A stretch of DNA of 41,131 nucleotides from Oscillospiraceae bacterium (GTDB taxonomy: Bacteria; Bacillota; Clostridia; Oscillospirales; Oscillospiraceae): NCBI GenBank assembly GCA_015067525.1, contig SVMH01000016.1, forward strand, positions 1 to 41,131, written 5' to 3'. Both the position numbers and the translations under genes were made by a program. Positions 1-8,180 of the stretch are shown here, piece by piece. Every line of letters starts with the position of its first letter. Position 1 is the stretch's first letter. Below the pieces are notes generated by a model. The model worked only from the letters and a program-made list of their open reading frames with translations, searched no databases and had not been told where the DNA came from.

Positions 1-1
1 C

Positions 2-226
2 AGCCGCAGCATCTATCTCATGCGCCGCCTGCCCCAGAAAGGGGAACTGCTGCGGCGCACGGCGGGTCTGCCGTTTCTGATCGCCGCGGCGGCGCTGGCT
101 GCAGCACTGGCCCTGCTGTTGTTGTATTTTGCCATCTACTGCCTTGTCACACCCGATGCCAGGCAGCCCGACGGGCAGTGGGCGGCGCTGATGAGAGTCT
201 GGTTCGAAAGGAGCATGACCATATGA
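2..226 (+). CDS. C-terminal end of an ABC-transporter membrane subunit (partial)
   Basis: The reading frame is open from the left edge of the window, so the gene starts outside it and only about 74 residues are visible. The fragment has a basic cytoplasmic-looking stretch (RRLPQKGELLRR) followed by one strongly hydrophobic segment of about 25 residues rich in Ala and Leu, then a short polar tail. Its stop overlaps the start codon of the next gene, an ABC ATPase, in an ATGA arrangement. That overlap and the terminal membrane helix suggest it is the permease partner of that ATPase. This rests on context rather than on a recognised domain. Confidence 0.55.
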   Translation, partial: SRSIYLMRRLPQKGELLRRTAGLPFLIAAAALAAALALLLLYFAIYCLVTPDARQPDGQWAALMRVWFERSMTI

Positions 227-969
227 TCGAGATCAAAGAGGTAAGCAAGCTCTATGTCACCCCCAGCGGCGGCAAGCAGGCGTTGCGCGATGTGTCGCTG
301 CAGCTGCCCCGGGGTGAGATCGTGGGCCTGTTCGGCGAAAACGGCGCCGGCAAGACCACGCTCATGAAGTGCATTCTGGGCTTTTTGAATCACAAGGGCA
401 CCGTCACGCTGGACGGCGCGCCCATCGATCGCAGCAATATCCACAAGCTGTCCTTCGCCACCTGCGAGCACAGCTTCTTCCCCAGCATGAGCGCCAGAGA
501 GCACGCCGTGTTCTACGCCGAGCATTTTCCCGCCTTCCGCCGCAAGCGGTTTGATGCGCTGATGGACTTTTTCGAGCTGCCCACCAACCGGGCCATCCGC
601 CACTTCTCCACGGGACAGAAAAACCAGTTCGAGGTGATTTTGGCCCTGTGCCAGGGCGCGGACTATATCCTGATGGATGAGCCCTTCGCCGGCAACGACG
701 TTTTTAACCGCGAGGACTTCTACAAGGTGCTGCTGGGCATTCTGGAGGAGAACGAAACGGTGATCCTGTCCACCCATCTGCTGGAAGAGGTGGAAAACTT
801 CATCGGCCGCGCCGTTTTGCTGCGCAAGGGACAGATCGTGGGTGACTGCACCATGCTGGAGCTCGCTGAGCAGGGAAAGGATCTGATGACCTTTGTCAAG
901 GAGACGTATCAGTACAGAGCCGACCGTGTCATCCGCGCGCTGGGCGAGCTGACCGGCGAGGAGAAGTGA
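223..969 (+). CDS. ABC transporter ATP-binding protein
   Basis: A 248-residue nucleotide-binding subunit. Walker A is GENGAGKT at residues 38-45. The signature motif is the unusual FSTGQ at 128-132 in place of LSGGQ. Walker B is YILMDE at 148-153, and the H-loop is in STHLLEE. Size and motif order match exporter-type ABC ATPases of the ABC-2 / bacitracin-resistance kind. The start is fixed by the 4-base overlap with the upstream membrane protein and by GAAAGGAG just before it. It presumably powers export of an unknown substrate together with that permease. The next gene, for an exported protein, starts 16 bases downstream, so the three may form one operon. The substrate cannot be read from the sequence. 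Confidence 0.9.
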   Translation: MIEIKEVSKLYVTPSGGKQALRDVSLQLPRGEIVGLFGENGAGKTTLMKCILGFLNHKGTVTLDGAPIDRSNIHKLSFATCEHSFFPSMSAREHAVFYAEHFPAFRRKRFDALMDFFELPTNRAIRHFSTGQKNQFEVILALCQGADYILMDEPFAGNDVFNREDFYKVLLGILEENETVILSTHLLEEVENFIGRAVLLRKGQIVGDCTMLELAEQGKDLMTFVKETYQYRADRVIRALGELTGEEK

Positions 970-985
970 GAAAGGAGCGGACCGT

Positions 986-2503
986 ATGCGCAAAAGCTAT
1001 ATTGTCTGCGCGGTGCTGCTGATCGTCAGCCTGACGGCGGGTCTCTTGACCTCCGCCGCGGCGAGCGAGCCCATCGACGATGTGACGGTGGAGCTGCGGA
1101 CCGTCGCGGGAGACCCCTCTGCCACCGAAGGTCTGGTGCGCTACAGCATCCACAGCTACGACACCCTCTTCTGGCGCAGCCGGGTAGAGCTGGGCGCCCA
1201 GCCGCAGATCGATTCCGACTTCCGGATGTTTATCCAGTGCAGCCTCGTCCACGAAAAGGCCAAGGAGTGGCTGGCCACTTCCCTGACCGGCGGCGCGGAA
1301 GCGTGGCTGGACTGGGACAAGGAGGAGCAGCAGCGCTGGAAGCTGGGAGAGAAAGAAATGACCTTGCAGGACAACACCTTTAACGGTGACATGCGCCAGC
1401 ACATCGAAGAGGAGATCGCAGCGCAGCTGCAGCCGGGCGAGACGAAGACGGTGGTGCTGCAGGTGTCGGATTACTTCGACTACTATGCTTATCAGATCAT
1501 TGACGGTACCTATTACCGCTGGTATTACGACGAAGATGACTCCGGCGTGGAGCCGTCGTACGGCGACTATCTGATCCGCCGTCCGGTGGAGGAAGGCTTC
1601 TGCGTAGCCGTGACCGTCAGCGTGGGGCGGGACGGCTACCCCAGCTCCGTGAGCTGGGATGATAATTACTATTATAATCAGCTCTATGCCGAGGAGTACG
1701 CCGTGAACCAGAACGGTGCTGCCAACACGGAAACGGCAGCACCTCTGGACGAGGAGTTCCTTTACGGCTTCGGAGGCGTGCATCTGGAAAGCGCGGCTGC
1801 CGCCAACGGCACCTTTGTTGTGGTGGAGCTTGTCGAGGGCCTGCGCGCGCAGGCCACGCAGGACTGGTTCCCCCGGGGCTATGGCCTGTTCTACGTGCCG
1901 TGGGAGGAGCATACCTTTAAGAATTACAGTTACTACGTCAACGGCGAGATGGTCACCACCATGCCGGTGCCCTGCTACGATAAGATGGAGCTGGTGTACC
2001 CCATGGTCTGGGGTGAAGAGCGTTTGCTGTATCTGACGGCCACGCCCGACGGGCGCAGCGCCCAGATGGTCACGCGCAGCGACGAAGGACTGTGGCTCAC
2101 CAGTCTTGCCGATGGCGGCCAGGTGCTGCAGCGCCAGCTTCTGCCGCAGGAGATCAAAGCGGCAGGCGGTGTGACCGTCAACGCTTACGAGGACTTCCTT
2201 GTGGTGATGGATGACGTGGGCGAATTTGCCGTATACTCGCTGGATGAGCGCGGCGCAGCCAGGCTGGACTTCTGCGGCACGTCCGCCGCCTTGGGCGAGG
2301 ACGGGGTCACCTTTTGGAGAATGAACAACTACGAAAATCAGGAGCTGGCCTATGACGGGCAGCGTCTGGCGGTGAGCGGCTGGAGCTGGGTGCAGGTCTA
2401 CGACAAGACCGGACATCTTTTCACCGGCTACTGCGACCTGAGCGTGGAGCAGCAGGGCGTGAGCTACTATCACCACCCGCAGCAGCTGCGCTGGGAGAAA
2501 TAA
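986..2503 (+). CDS. Large exported protein of unknown function
   Basis: A 505-residue protein that I do not recognise. Residues 1-27 form a signal peptide: a basic start (MRKSY), a hydrophobic core and an Ala-rich end suited to signal peptidase I cleavage near SAAAS. The rest is soluble, acidic and rich in Tyr, Trp and Asp, with several YY pairs. The last third has repeated short beta-strand-like units (for example FLVVMDDVGEFAVYSLDE), which could be a beta-propeller. This is a guess. GAAAGGAGC precedes the ATG. It is the last gene of the ABC-transporter group and is followed by a strong terminator, so it may work with the transporter at the cell surface. Confidence 0.75.
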   Translation: MRKSYIVCAVLLIVSLTAGLLTSAAASEPIDDVTVELRTVAGDPSATEGLVRYSIHSYDTLFWRSRVELGAQPQIDSDFRMFIQCSLVHEKAKEWLATSLTGGAEAWLDWDKEEQQRWKLGEKEMTLQDNTFNGDMRQHIEEEIAAQLQPGETKTVVLQVSDYFDYYAYQIIDGTYYRWYYDEDDSGVEPSYGDYLIRRPVEEGFCVAVTVSVGRDGYPSSVSWDDNYYYNQLYAEEYAVNQNGAANTETAAPLDEEFLYGFGGVHLESAAAANGTFVVVELVEGLRAQATQDWFPRGYGLFYVPWEEHTFKNYSYYVNGEMVTTMPVPCYDKMELVYPMVWGEERLLYLTATPDGRSAQMVTRSDEGLWLTSLADGGQVLQRQLLPQEIKAAGGVTVNAYEDFLVVMDDVGEFAVYSLDERGAARLDFCGTSAALGEDGVTFWRMNNYENQELAYDGQRLAVSGWSWVQVYDKTGHLFTGYCDLSVEQQGVSYYHHPQQLRWEK

Positions 2504-2510
2504 GTGACGG

Positions 2511-2552
2511 AAAAACAGACGGGGCGCTGTGCGCCCCGTCTGTTTGCTGTTT
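2511..2552 (+). terminator. Rho-independent terminator after the ABC/exported-protein operon
   Basis: A GC-rich stem (CAGACGGGGCGC pairing with GCGCCCCGTCTG, 3-base loop) begins about 10 bases after the stop codon and is followed by TTTGCTGTTTTG. Confidence 0.85.
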
Positions 2553-2706
2553 TGCGCTTTACCGAGATGGTTCAGAAACCGCTAAAAAGCGGGAAAAATT
2601 CCTCTCCTCATAAGAATTAATTATTAAACGGAAGTTTTTTGGTGAAATAAGAGAAAATCGCGTTCATAATTTGTTCAAAAAGCTCGCCGAATCATTCGCT
2701 AACTTC

Positions 2707-2735
2707 TTGACGATTCGCACAAAAAACAGTATAAT
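2707..2735 (+). promoter_or_regulatory. Sigma-A type promoter of the NhaC antiporter gene
   Basis: The -35 box TTGACG (2707-2712) and the perfect -10 box TATAAT (2730-2735) are 17 bases apart. The implied transcript starts near 2742. This rules out the longer reading frame beginning at 2671 and supports the start at 2770, which has GAGGAGGT at 2752-2759. Confidence 0.85.
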
Positions 2736-2769
2736 AACAGTACCATTTTTTGAGGAGGTAAATCACACT

Positions 2770-4485
2770 ATGAGTAAGAAAAGCACTCGCGTAGCGTATC
2801 TGGTGGCGCTGGCCGTCATCGTGGCGCTGCTGGCTTTCCTGGGCATCAAGTATGCCGGTCTCGAGGCTCCTGTCTTCGTGGTCGACGGCGAAGAGGTCCA
2901 GGCAACCACCGCCCTGGCCGGCACCTTCTGGGCGCTGCTGCCCCCCATCGTGGCTATCGGCCTAGCTCTGATCAGCAAGGAAGTGTATTCTTCCCTGTTC
3001 CTGGGCTGCCTGGTCGGCGCTCTGCTGGTGGCAAACTTCAAGCCCTGGGACACTGTTGTTACCCTGGTTGGTACTGACTACGGCCTGATCGGCAACGTTG
3101 GTGACAGCTGGAACATCGGTATTCTGATCTTCCTGGTGATGCTGGGCATCATGGTCGACCTGATGAACAAGGGCGGCGGTTCCGCTGCTTTCGGTCGTTG
3201 GGCTACCAAGGCTGTTAAGTCCCGCGCTGCTGCCCAGCTGCTGACCATGGTTCTGGGTATCCTGATCTTCATCGACGACTACTTCAACTGCCTGACCGTC
3301 GGCTCCGTCATGCGTCCCGTGACCGAGTCTCATCACATCTCCCGCGCCAAGCTGGCTTACGTCATCGACTCCACCGCCGCTCCCGTCTGCATGCTGGCCC
3401 CCGTCTCTTCCTGGGCTGCTGCCGTGTCCGGCTATGTTGAGGCTGACGGCGTGTCCGGCATCCAGCTGTTCCTGGCTCAGATCCCCTACAACTACTACTG
3501 CATCCTGACCCTGGTCATGGTTGCTACCCTGGCCATCCTGAATCTGGACTACGGCCCCATGCTGACCCATGAGTACAACGCCCAGGTCAAGGGCGACCTG
3601 TTCACCACCGAGGAGCGTCCCTTCGCCGGTGCTGACGATTATGAGGAAGGCGAAGCCAAGTCCTCCGTGCTGGACCTGCTGCTGCCCGTCATCGTCCTGA
3701 TCGTCACCTGCATCATCGGCCTGATCTGGACCGGCGGCTTCTTCGATGGCGAGACCTTCCTGGATGCCTTCGCTAACTGCGACGCCTCCCTGGGTCTGTG
3801 CATCGGCTCCCTGATCGCTCTGGTATTCACCTTTGTGTGGTTCTGGCTGCGCGGCGCCATTAACTTCGAGAAGTCCATGGAATCCGTTCCCGCCGGCTTC
3901 ATCCAGATGATCGCCCCCATCCTGATCCTGTGCTTCGCCTGGACTCTGGGTACTCTGACCAAGTCCGGTCTGTACTCCGGCGTGTTCGTCGAGAACCTGC
4001 TGGCTGACGCCGAAGGCCTGAAGAACTTCCTGCCTCTGATCGTCTTCCTGATCGCATCTGTGATCGCCTTCGCTACCGGCACCTCCTGGGGTACCACCGG
4101 TATCCTGGCTCCCATCGCTGTCCAGGTGTTCCCCTATGAAGTGGATCCCACCCTGTGCGTCATCGGCCTGGCCGCTGTCTGCGCCGGTGCCGTCTGCGGC
4201 GACCACTGCTCCCCCATCTCCGACACCACCATCATGGCTTCTGCCGGTGCTCACTGCTTCCACCTGAACCACGTGTCCACCCAGATCCCCTATGCCCTGA
4301 CCGTCGTGGCTGTCTCTGCTGTGGGCTTTATTATGGCTCCCTTCATCAAGATCTGGTACGTCTGCCTGGCCATCGAAGTCGCTCTGATGATCGCCGTCCT
4401 GCTGGTCATCAAGGTCATCGTTTCCAAGAAGAACGCCGGTATCTTTGCTGAAATGGCTGAGGCCAACAAGGCTCTGACCAAGTAA
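2770..4485 (+). CDS. NhaC-family Na+/H+ (or organic-acid) antiporter
   Basis: A 571-residue polytopic membrane protein. Family hallmarks are GTSWGTTG from residue 437 and GDHCSPISDTT from residue 477, the conserved core of NhaC/MleN-type antiporters. The start at 2770 was chosen because it has an ideal GAGGAGGT site and lies downstream of a strong promoter. The gene stands alone between terminators. Codon use is strongly biased (CTG, GGC, ATC, GCT), more than in its neighbours, which together with the promoter suggests high expression. It probably uses the sodium or proton gradient. Members of this family also exchange malate for lactate and carry amino acids, so Na+/H+ exchange itself is not certain. 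A second family member lies at 27336-28898. Confidence 0.88.
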   Translation: MSKKSTRVAYLVALAVIVALLAFLGIKYAGLEAPVFVVDGEEVQATTALAGTFWALLPPIVAIGLALISKEVYSSLFLGCLVGALLVANFKPWDTVVTLVGTDYGLIGNVGDSWNIGILIFLVMLGIMVDLMNKGGGSAAFGRWATKAVKSRAAAQLLTMVLGILIFIDDYFNCLTVGSVMRPVTESHHISRAKLAYVIDSTAAPVCMLAPVSSWAAAVSGYVEADGVSGIQLFLAQIPYNYYCILTLVMVATLAILNLDYGPMLTHEYNAQVKGDLFTTEERPFAGADDYEEGEAKSSVLDLLLPVIVLIVTCIIGLIWTGGFFDGETFLDAFANCDASLGLCIGSLIALVFTFVWFWLRGAINFEKSMESVPAGFIQMIAPILILCFAWTLGTLTKSGLYSGVFVENLLADAEGLKNFLPLIVFLIASVIAFATGTSWGTTGILAPIAVQVFPYEVDPTLCVIGLAAVCAGAVCGDHCSPISDTTIMASAGAHCFHLNHVSTQIPYALTVVAVSAVGFIMAPFIKIWYVCLAIEVALMIAVLLVIKVIVSKKNAGIFAEMAEANKALTK

Positions 4486-4518
4486 GCCGACAAGTTTACA
4501 TAGCAAAAACGGAATAAA

Positions 4519-4549
4519 GGATGCGCCGCATATGCGGCGCATCTTTTTT
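4519..4549 (+). terminator. Terminator of the NhaC antiporter gene
   Basis: The stem GATGCGCCGC / GCGGCGCATC is followed directly by TTTTTT, 34 bases after the stop codon. Confidence 0.9.
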
Positions 4550-4555
4550 ACGCAG

Positions 4556-4590
4556 AAGAAAACCGCCGCACAGATGTGCGACGGTTTGGT
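4556..4590 (-). terminator. Terminator of the racemase / membrane-protein operon
   Basis: Read on the minus strand, an 11-bp stem (AACCGTCGCAC / GTGCGGCGGTT, one G-U pair) is followed by TTCTTCT. It sits just after the stop codon of the gene ending at 4595, back to back with the NhaC terminator. Confidence 0.7.
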
Positions 4591-4594
4591 TGTT

Positions 4595-5005
4595 TTAGAA
4601 ATTCTTGTCCACGTATTTATTGAACTTTTTGGCATCCAGATCGTTCTGATAGCTGTTGCGGAAGCGCTTGACGGTCAGGCTGTTGTATTCCAGTACCTTG
4701 CGGTATTTCCAAAAGCCCGCCAGCAGAGGAACGATGCCAACGGCGAAGCCCCAGGGCTGCAGCCGGTAACAGAACCACAGCAGCACGCCCAGCACCAAAA
4801 CAGAGATGACCACGCCGGCGATCTGCTTTTTGGGGTGGAGCTTGTCGACGGCCTCTTGGGAAATGATCCCTTCTTCCACCATAGCTTTGGCGAAGCGTTT
4901 CTGCACACCGAACAGGGAGATGGCGTTGAGTACACACGGCGCTGTCACAAAAAATGCGAACAGGGCGATCAATACGTAATAGAGAAGAAGACCGAAATCA
5001 CCCAT
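4595..5005 (-). CDS. Small membrane protein, unknown function
   Basis: A 136-residue protein with no family I can name. It has a hydrophobic N-terminal segment (about residues 5-30), a charged stretch (QKRFAKAMVEEGIISQEAVDKLHPKK), then two closely spaced hydrophobic segments (about 62-98), and a basic, Asn/Tyr/Lys-rich tail that is probably cytoplasmic. CAGGAGG lies 6 bases before the ATG. The gene begins 21 bases after the racemase-family gene at 5027-6121 and is almost certainly co-transcribed with it. A role linked to that enzyme is only an inference. Confidence 0.75.
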   Translation of the reverse strand: MGDFGLLLYYVLIALFAFFVTAPCVLNAISLFGVQKRFAKAMVEEGIISQEAVDKLHPKKQIAGVVISVLVLGVLLWFCYRLQPWGFAVGIVPLLAGFWKYRKVLEYNSLTVKRFRNSYQNDLDAKKFNKYVDKNF

Positions 5006-5026
5006 AGAAAAAACCTCCTGTATGTA

Positions 5027-6121
5027 TCAGTCGTAGATAAACTTTACGGGCACATCGCTGCGGGACGTGGCGTAAAGCATGTTGTTGTAGGAAAGGGAGA
5101 ACGCCATAATATCACCCGGCTTCAGGTTGCGCGGACATTTCTCCACATCCAGAATGCAGTGGTCGGACGAGCCGCCCAGCACGATGACGCCCTCGTCGTG
5201 GGGGATCAGACGCTCCATATCGCCCACGTCGGCGCGGCCAAAGCCCAGAATGCAGCGCTTGCGGTTGCCGCGGTCCACGTAAGTGGGGCGGCGGCCGAAG
5301 GCGTCAATGACGATCTGGCCCACGGGATAGGAGGGCTTGGTGCGCACCTCCAGCACCTCGCCCTTGAGGACAAAGGAGTCGGTGTGCAGGTTCATATTGC
5401 GGATGCCCCAGTCGATCTGCAGGTCGCGGGCGTTAAGCATACACTCGCCCAGCCGCAGATGGTTGATGCCCTCGGGCATGGTGCCCCAGTGCACCAGCGT
5501 ATAGGAGCTGCTGGCGCCGCCGGAGATGATCTCCAGCTCCCGGCCGATGCGGGCCTCCACATGGTGGGCGATGGTCAGCAGGTTCTTCATCTTGTCCTGC
5601 GTAGGCTGGATGGAGCCGTAGCAGCCCAGATTCACGCCGATACCGGCCAGATGGACGTGGGGGAGATTCTTCTCCACATAGACGCAGGCGCTCACGAATT
5701 CGTCGCGGTTCCAGAAGCCTTCCCGCAGATCACCCAGGTCAACCATCATGATCACGCGGTGGGTCTTATCCAGACGGCAGCAGGCGGCCTCCAGAGCGTC
5801 CAGCACGGTGATATCGCTTTGCAGCGAGGAGTCGCACCATGCGATGATATCTTCCAGCTCCGAGATCATGGGCACGCGCAGCAGGAGATAGGGGCCGGGC
5901 ACGCCGGCCTCGCGGCAGCGGATGATCTCTTCAATGCGGCTCGAGCCGATCTCTGTGCAGCCGCACTGGCGAAACAGCGTGGCAATCTCCGGCATGCCGC
6001 TGCAGCCCTTGACCACGCCGCAGACGCTGATGCCGGCGGCGGAGCACTTGCCGATCACATCCTCCATATTCTGCCGCAGGTGCGGCACATTGATCTCCAA
6101 GCGGGGGAACTGACGATCCAT
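5027..6121 (-). CDS. PLP-dependent racemase, alanine/ornithine racemase family
   Basis: A 364-residue fold-type III PLP enzyme resembling the ornithine-racemase branch of the alanine racemase family. The PLP-binding lysine is K38 in VCGVVKG, and SGGASSSY later in the chain fits the phosphate-binding segment. Length matches the family (about 350-370). AAAGGGG precedes the ATG, and a possible -10 box TACAAT (minus strand, 6157-6162) lies upstream. It is the first gene of a two-gene unit with a small membrane protein. The substrate could be ornithine, lysine, alanine or another amino acid. Cell-wall alanine racemase is less likely because the sequence follows the Orr-type pattern rather than Alr. 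Confidence 0.8.
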   Translation of the reverse strand: MDRQFPRLEINVPHLRQNMEDVIGKCSAAGISVCGVVKGCSGMPEIATLFRQCGCTEIGSSRIEEIIRCREAGVPGPYLLLRVPMISELEDIIAWCDSSLQSDITVLDALEAACCRLDKTHRVIMMVDLGDLREGFWNRDEFVSACVYVEKNLPHVHLAGIGVNLGCYGSIQPTQDKMKNLLTIAHHVEARIGRELEIISGGASSSYTLVHWGTMPEGINHLRLGECMLNARDLQIDWGIRNMNLHTDSFVLKGEVLEVRTKPSYPVGQIVIDAFGRRPTYVDRGNRKRCILGFGRADVGDMERLIPHDEGVIVLGGSSDHCILDVEKCPRNLKPGDIMAFSLSYNNMLYATSRSDVPVKFIYD

Positions 6122-6207
6122 ACCACGAACCCCTTTCGTGCCATAATAGTATCTCTATTGTATCATAGCCGATCGCAAGATGCCACATGATTTTGCGCTT
6201 TTTCGAA

Positions 6208-6246
6208 AGAAAAAAGAGCCGTCCTTTCATCGGGACAGCTCTTTTG
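6208..6246 (-). terminator. Terminator of the regulator-kinase-DegV operon
   Basis: The minus-strand stem AAAGAGCTGTCCCG / GGACGGCTCTTT is followed by a T-run (plus strand GAAAAAAG). It lies about 17 bases beyond the stop of the DegV gene. Confidence 0.8.
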
Positions 6247-6262
6247 CGTTACAAACGGTGCG

Positions 6263-7114
6263 TTATGCCTTTTTGAAGAACAGCACGCCCAGACAGTTGG
6301 GGCCGCAGTGGCTGCAGATGGTGCAGCCGGCGCTGGTCTCGATGACCTCGTCGAAGGGATGCAGCTGGCGGACCAATGCGATGGCCTTGTCCACCACGGC
6401 CTGATCCATGGGGGAGTGGGTGACAAAGATGCGGTGGGTATCGATATCGTCGCGGCCCTCCAGACGGCCGCGGACATAGTCCAGCACCGACTTTTCCATG
6501 CTGCCGCGGTACTTCTTGCCCACGCCCATGCCGCCGTCGGCCACACGGATCTCGGGGCGCAGCTGCAGCGCACGGGCGCCCAGCGCCGCCACGCTGGAGC
6601 AGCGGCCGCCTTTCTGCAGATATTCCAGCGTCTGCAGCACAAAGCTGACGTCCAGACGCTCCTTCATCTCGTTCAAACGAGCCACGATGGTCTCAGCGTC
6701 CAGACCCTGTGCGGCCATTTCGGCAGCCTCGATGACCAGATGGCCGCTGCCGCTGGACAGGTTGCGGCTGTCCACCACGTAGACGTTACCCAGTTCCTGT
6801 GCCGCCAGCACCGCGTTCTGGTGGGAGGAGGACAGGTTGGAAGAGAGGTTGATGTGGATGACGGTGCGGCCTTCCTTGACATATTTGCCGAACACATCCA
6901 GATATTCGCCCATGGAGATGGCAGAAGTCTTGGGCAGAGTGCCGGACTCCTTCACGTAAGCAAACAGCTCCGGCGCGGTGATGTCCACGCCGTCACGGTG
7001 CAGCGTATCGCCCAGAGTAACGGCCAGCGCCACCACCTCCACGTCGTATTTGGCATAGAGCTCGTGGGGCAGGTCGCAGGTAGAGTCGCAGGTGATCTTG
7101 ATGTTGTTGCTCAT
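6263..7114 (-). CDS. DegV family (fatty-acid-binding, FakB-like) protein
   Basis: A 283-residue DegV-domain protein. Typical features are the N-terminal ITCDSTCDLP, which corresponds to the lipid-carboxylate-binding D-S-x-x-D-L region, the TSAIS motif near residue 63, and INLSSNLSSSHQNA. Such proteins bind a long-chain fatty acid and, as FakB, present it to the FakA kinase for phosphorylation. No FakA is visible here. The gene starts 31 bases after the histidine kinase with its own AGGAGG site, so it is probably the third gene of that operon and may link lipid state to the two-component system. Confidence 0.88.
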   Translation of the reverse strand: MSNNIKITCDSTCDLPHELYAKYDVEVVALAVTLGDTLHRDGVDITAPELFAYVKESGTLPKTSAISMGEYLDVFGKYVKEGRTVIHINLSSNLSSSHQNAVLAAQELGNVYVVDSRNLSSGSGHLVIEAAEMAAQGLDAETIVARLNEMKERLDVSFVLQTLEYLQKGGRCSSVAALGARALQLRPEIRVADGGMGVGKKYRGSMEKSVLDYVRGRLEGRDDIDTHRIFVTHSPMDQAVVDKAIALVRQLHPFDEVIETSAGCTICSHCGPNCLGVLFFKKA

Positions 7115-7145
7115 AAGGGGATTCCTCCTGTTATGGTGGTTTGTC

Positions 7146-8180
7146 TCAGCTTTGGCCCAGAGGCAGCGTTATGGTAAAGCGGCAGCCGGCCTCGGGAAGA
7201 TTTTCCACGGCAACGGTACCGCCGCAGATGTCCAGCACCCGCTTGACCAGGGCCAGACCAAGGCCGTTGCCCTCCGCCATGCGGGAGCTGTCAGCCTGAT
7301 AGAACTTGTCAAAAATATGCTTTTGGGCGTCGGCGGGGATGCCGGGTCCGCTGTCCTCCACGGTGAAAACGGCCCGGTCGCCTTCGCGGTGCAGGCGCAG
7401 GCGCAGAAGTCCGCCAAAGGGATCAAACTTGATGGCGTTGTCCATCAGATTGACCCAGACGTGCAGCATCATGCTCTCGCTGCCGGTGTATTCCACCGTG
7501 TCCAGATCCACGTCCAGATCCAGATCCTTCTCCGCCCATTTGGGCTCCAGCAGTACCACGGCCTGCCGGATCTGCTCATCCAGCCGATAACGGGTGCTTT
7601 GGGTGCTGATGGCCTGATGATCCACGCGGCTGAGCAGCAGAATATTGCTCACCAGCTCGTTGAGCCGCTGGGTATTCAGCAGGATCTTCTCCACATACAT
7701 GGCCTGCTCCGGCGTCTGCGGACCGCTTTGCAGCAGTGTGGCGTAGCCGGCGATGGCGTTGATGGGCGTCTTGAATTCGTGAGACACGTTGGAGACAAAG
7801 TCTGTCTGGATGATCTCCGTGGCGCCCAGCTCCTGCGTCATGAGGTTGAAGTTATCATATGTATCGCGCACCTCGCGGATGCGGCTGGAGGTTTCCAGCT
7901 GGATGGAGAAGTCGCCGGCGCCCACCTGACGCATGGCCCGGGAGAGGCGGGCGATGGGATCGAAAAACAGCACGCTCAAAAGCCAGCCCAATACGGCGCT
8001 GAGGATCACGCTGAACACCACCACCCAGAGCCAGGGTGCCAGGCGAAATTCCAGCACATCTTCCAGCAGCCAGTTCAGCAGCAGCGCCAGACCGGCGGCG
8101 ATGATGATCTCGGCCAGAGCCAACAGGAAATAGTAGGGCTGTACGCCCAGCTTGGGGCGGATTCGTCTGGGCTTTTTCAT
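7146..8180 (-). CDS. Sensor histidine kinase
   Basis: A 344-residue kinase. Two membrane helices (about residues 16-37 and 50-72) are joined by a very short outside loop, so there is no extracellular sensor domain. A HAMP-like linker (about 73-125) follows. The H-box is FVSNVSHEFKTPI with the phospho-acceptor H134. The catalytic domain carries NLMDNAIKF (N-box), DSGPGIP (G1) and GNGLGLALV (G2). The layout fits intramembrane-sensing kinases that respond to envelope stress or transporter partners. Its start overlaps the regulator's stop by 3 bases, so the two are translationally coupled. Confidence 0.93.
   Translation of the reverse strand: MKKPRRIRPKLGVQPYYFLLALAEIIIAAGLALLLNWLLEDVLEFRLAPWLWVVVFSVILSAVLGWLLSVLFFDPIARLSRAMRQVGAGDFSIQLETSSRIREVRDTYDNFNLMTQELGATEIIQTDFVSNVSHEFKTPINAIAGYATLLQSGPQTPEQAMYVEKILLNTQRLNELVSNILLLSRVDHQAISTQSTRYRLDEQIRQAVVLLEPKWAEKDLDLDVDLDTVEYTGSESMMLHVWVNLMDNAIKFDPFGGLLRLRLHREGDRAVFTVEDSGPGIPADAQKHIFDKFYQADSSRMAEGNGLGLALVKRVLDICGGTVAVENLPEAGCRFTITLPLGQS

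Noticed and set aside
4532-6190. A 552-codon plus-strand open frame opposite the racemase and membrane-protein genes
   Set aside because: It is the antisense shadow of GC-rich codons. It has His/Gln/Val-rich composition with no family motif, while the minus-strand genes have motifs, ribosome-binding sites and terminators.
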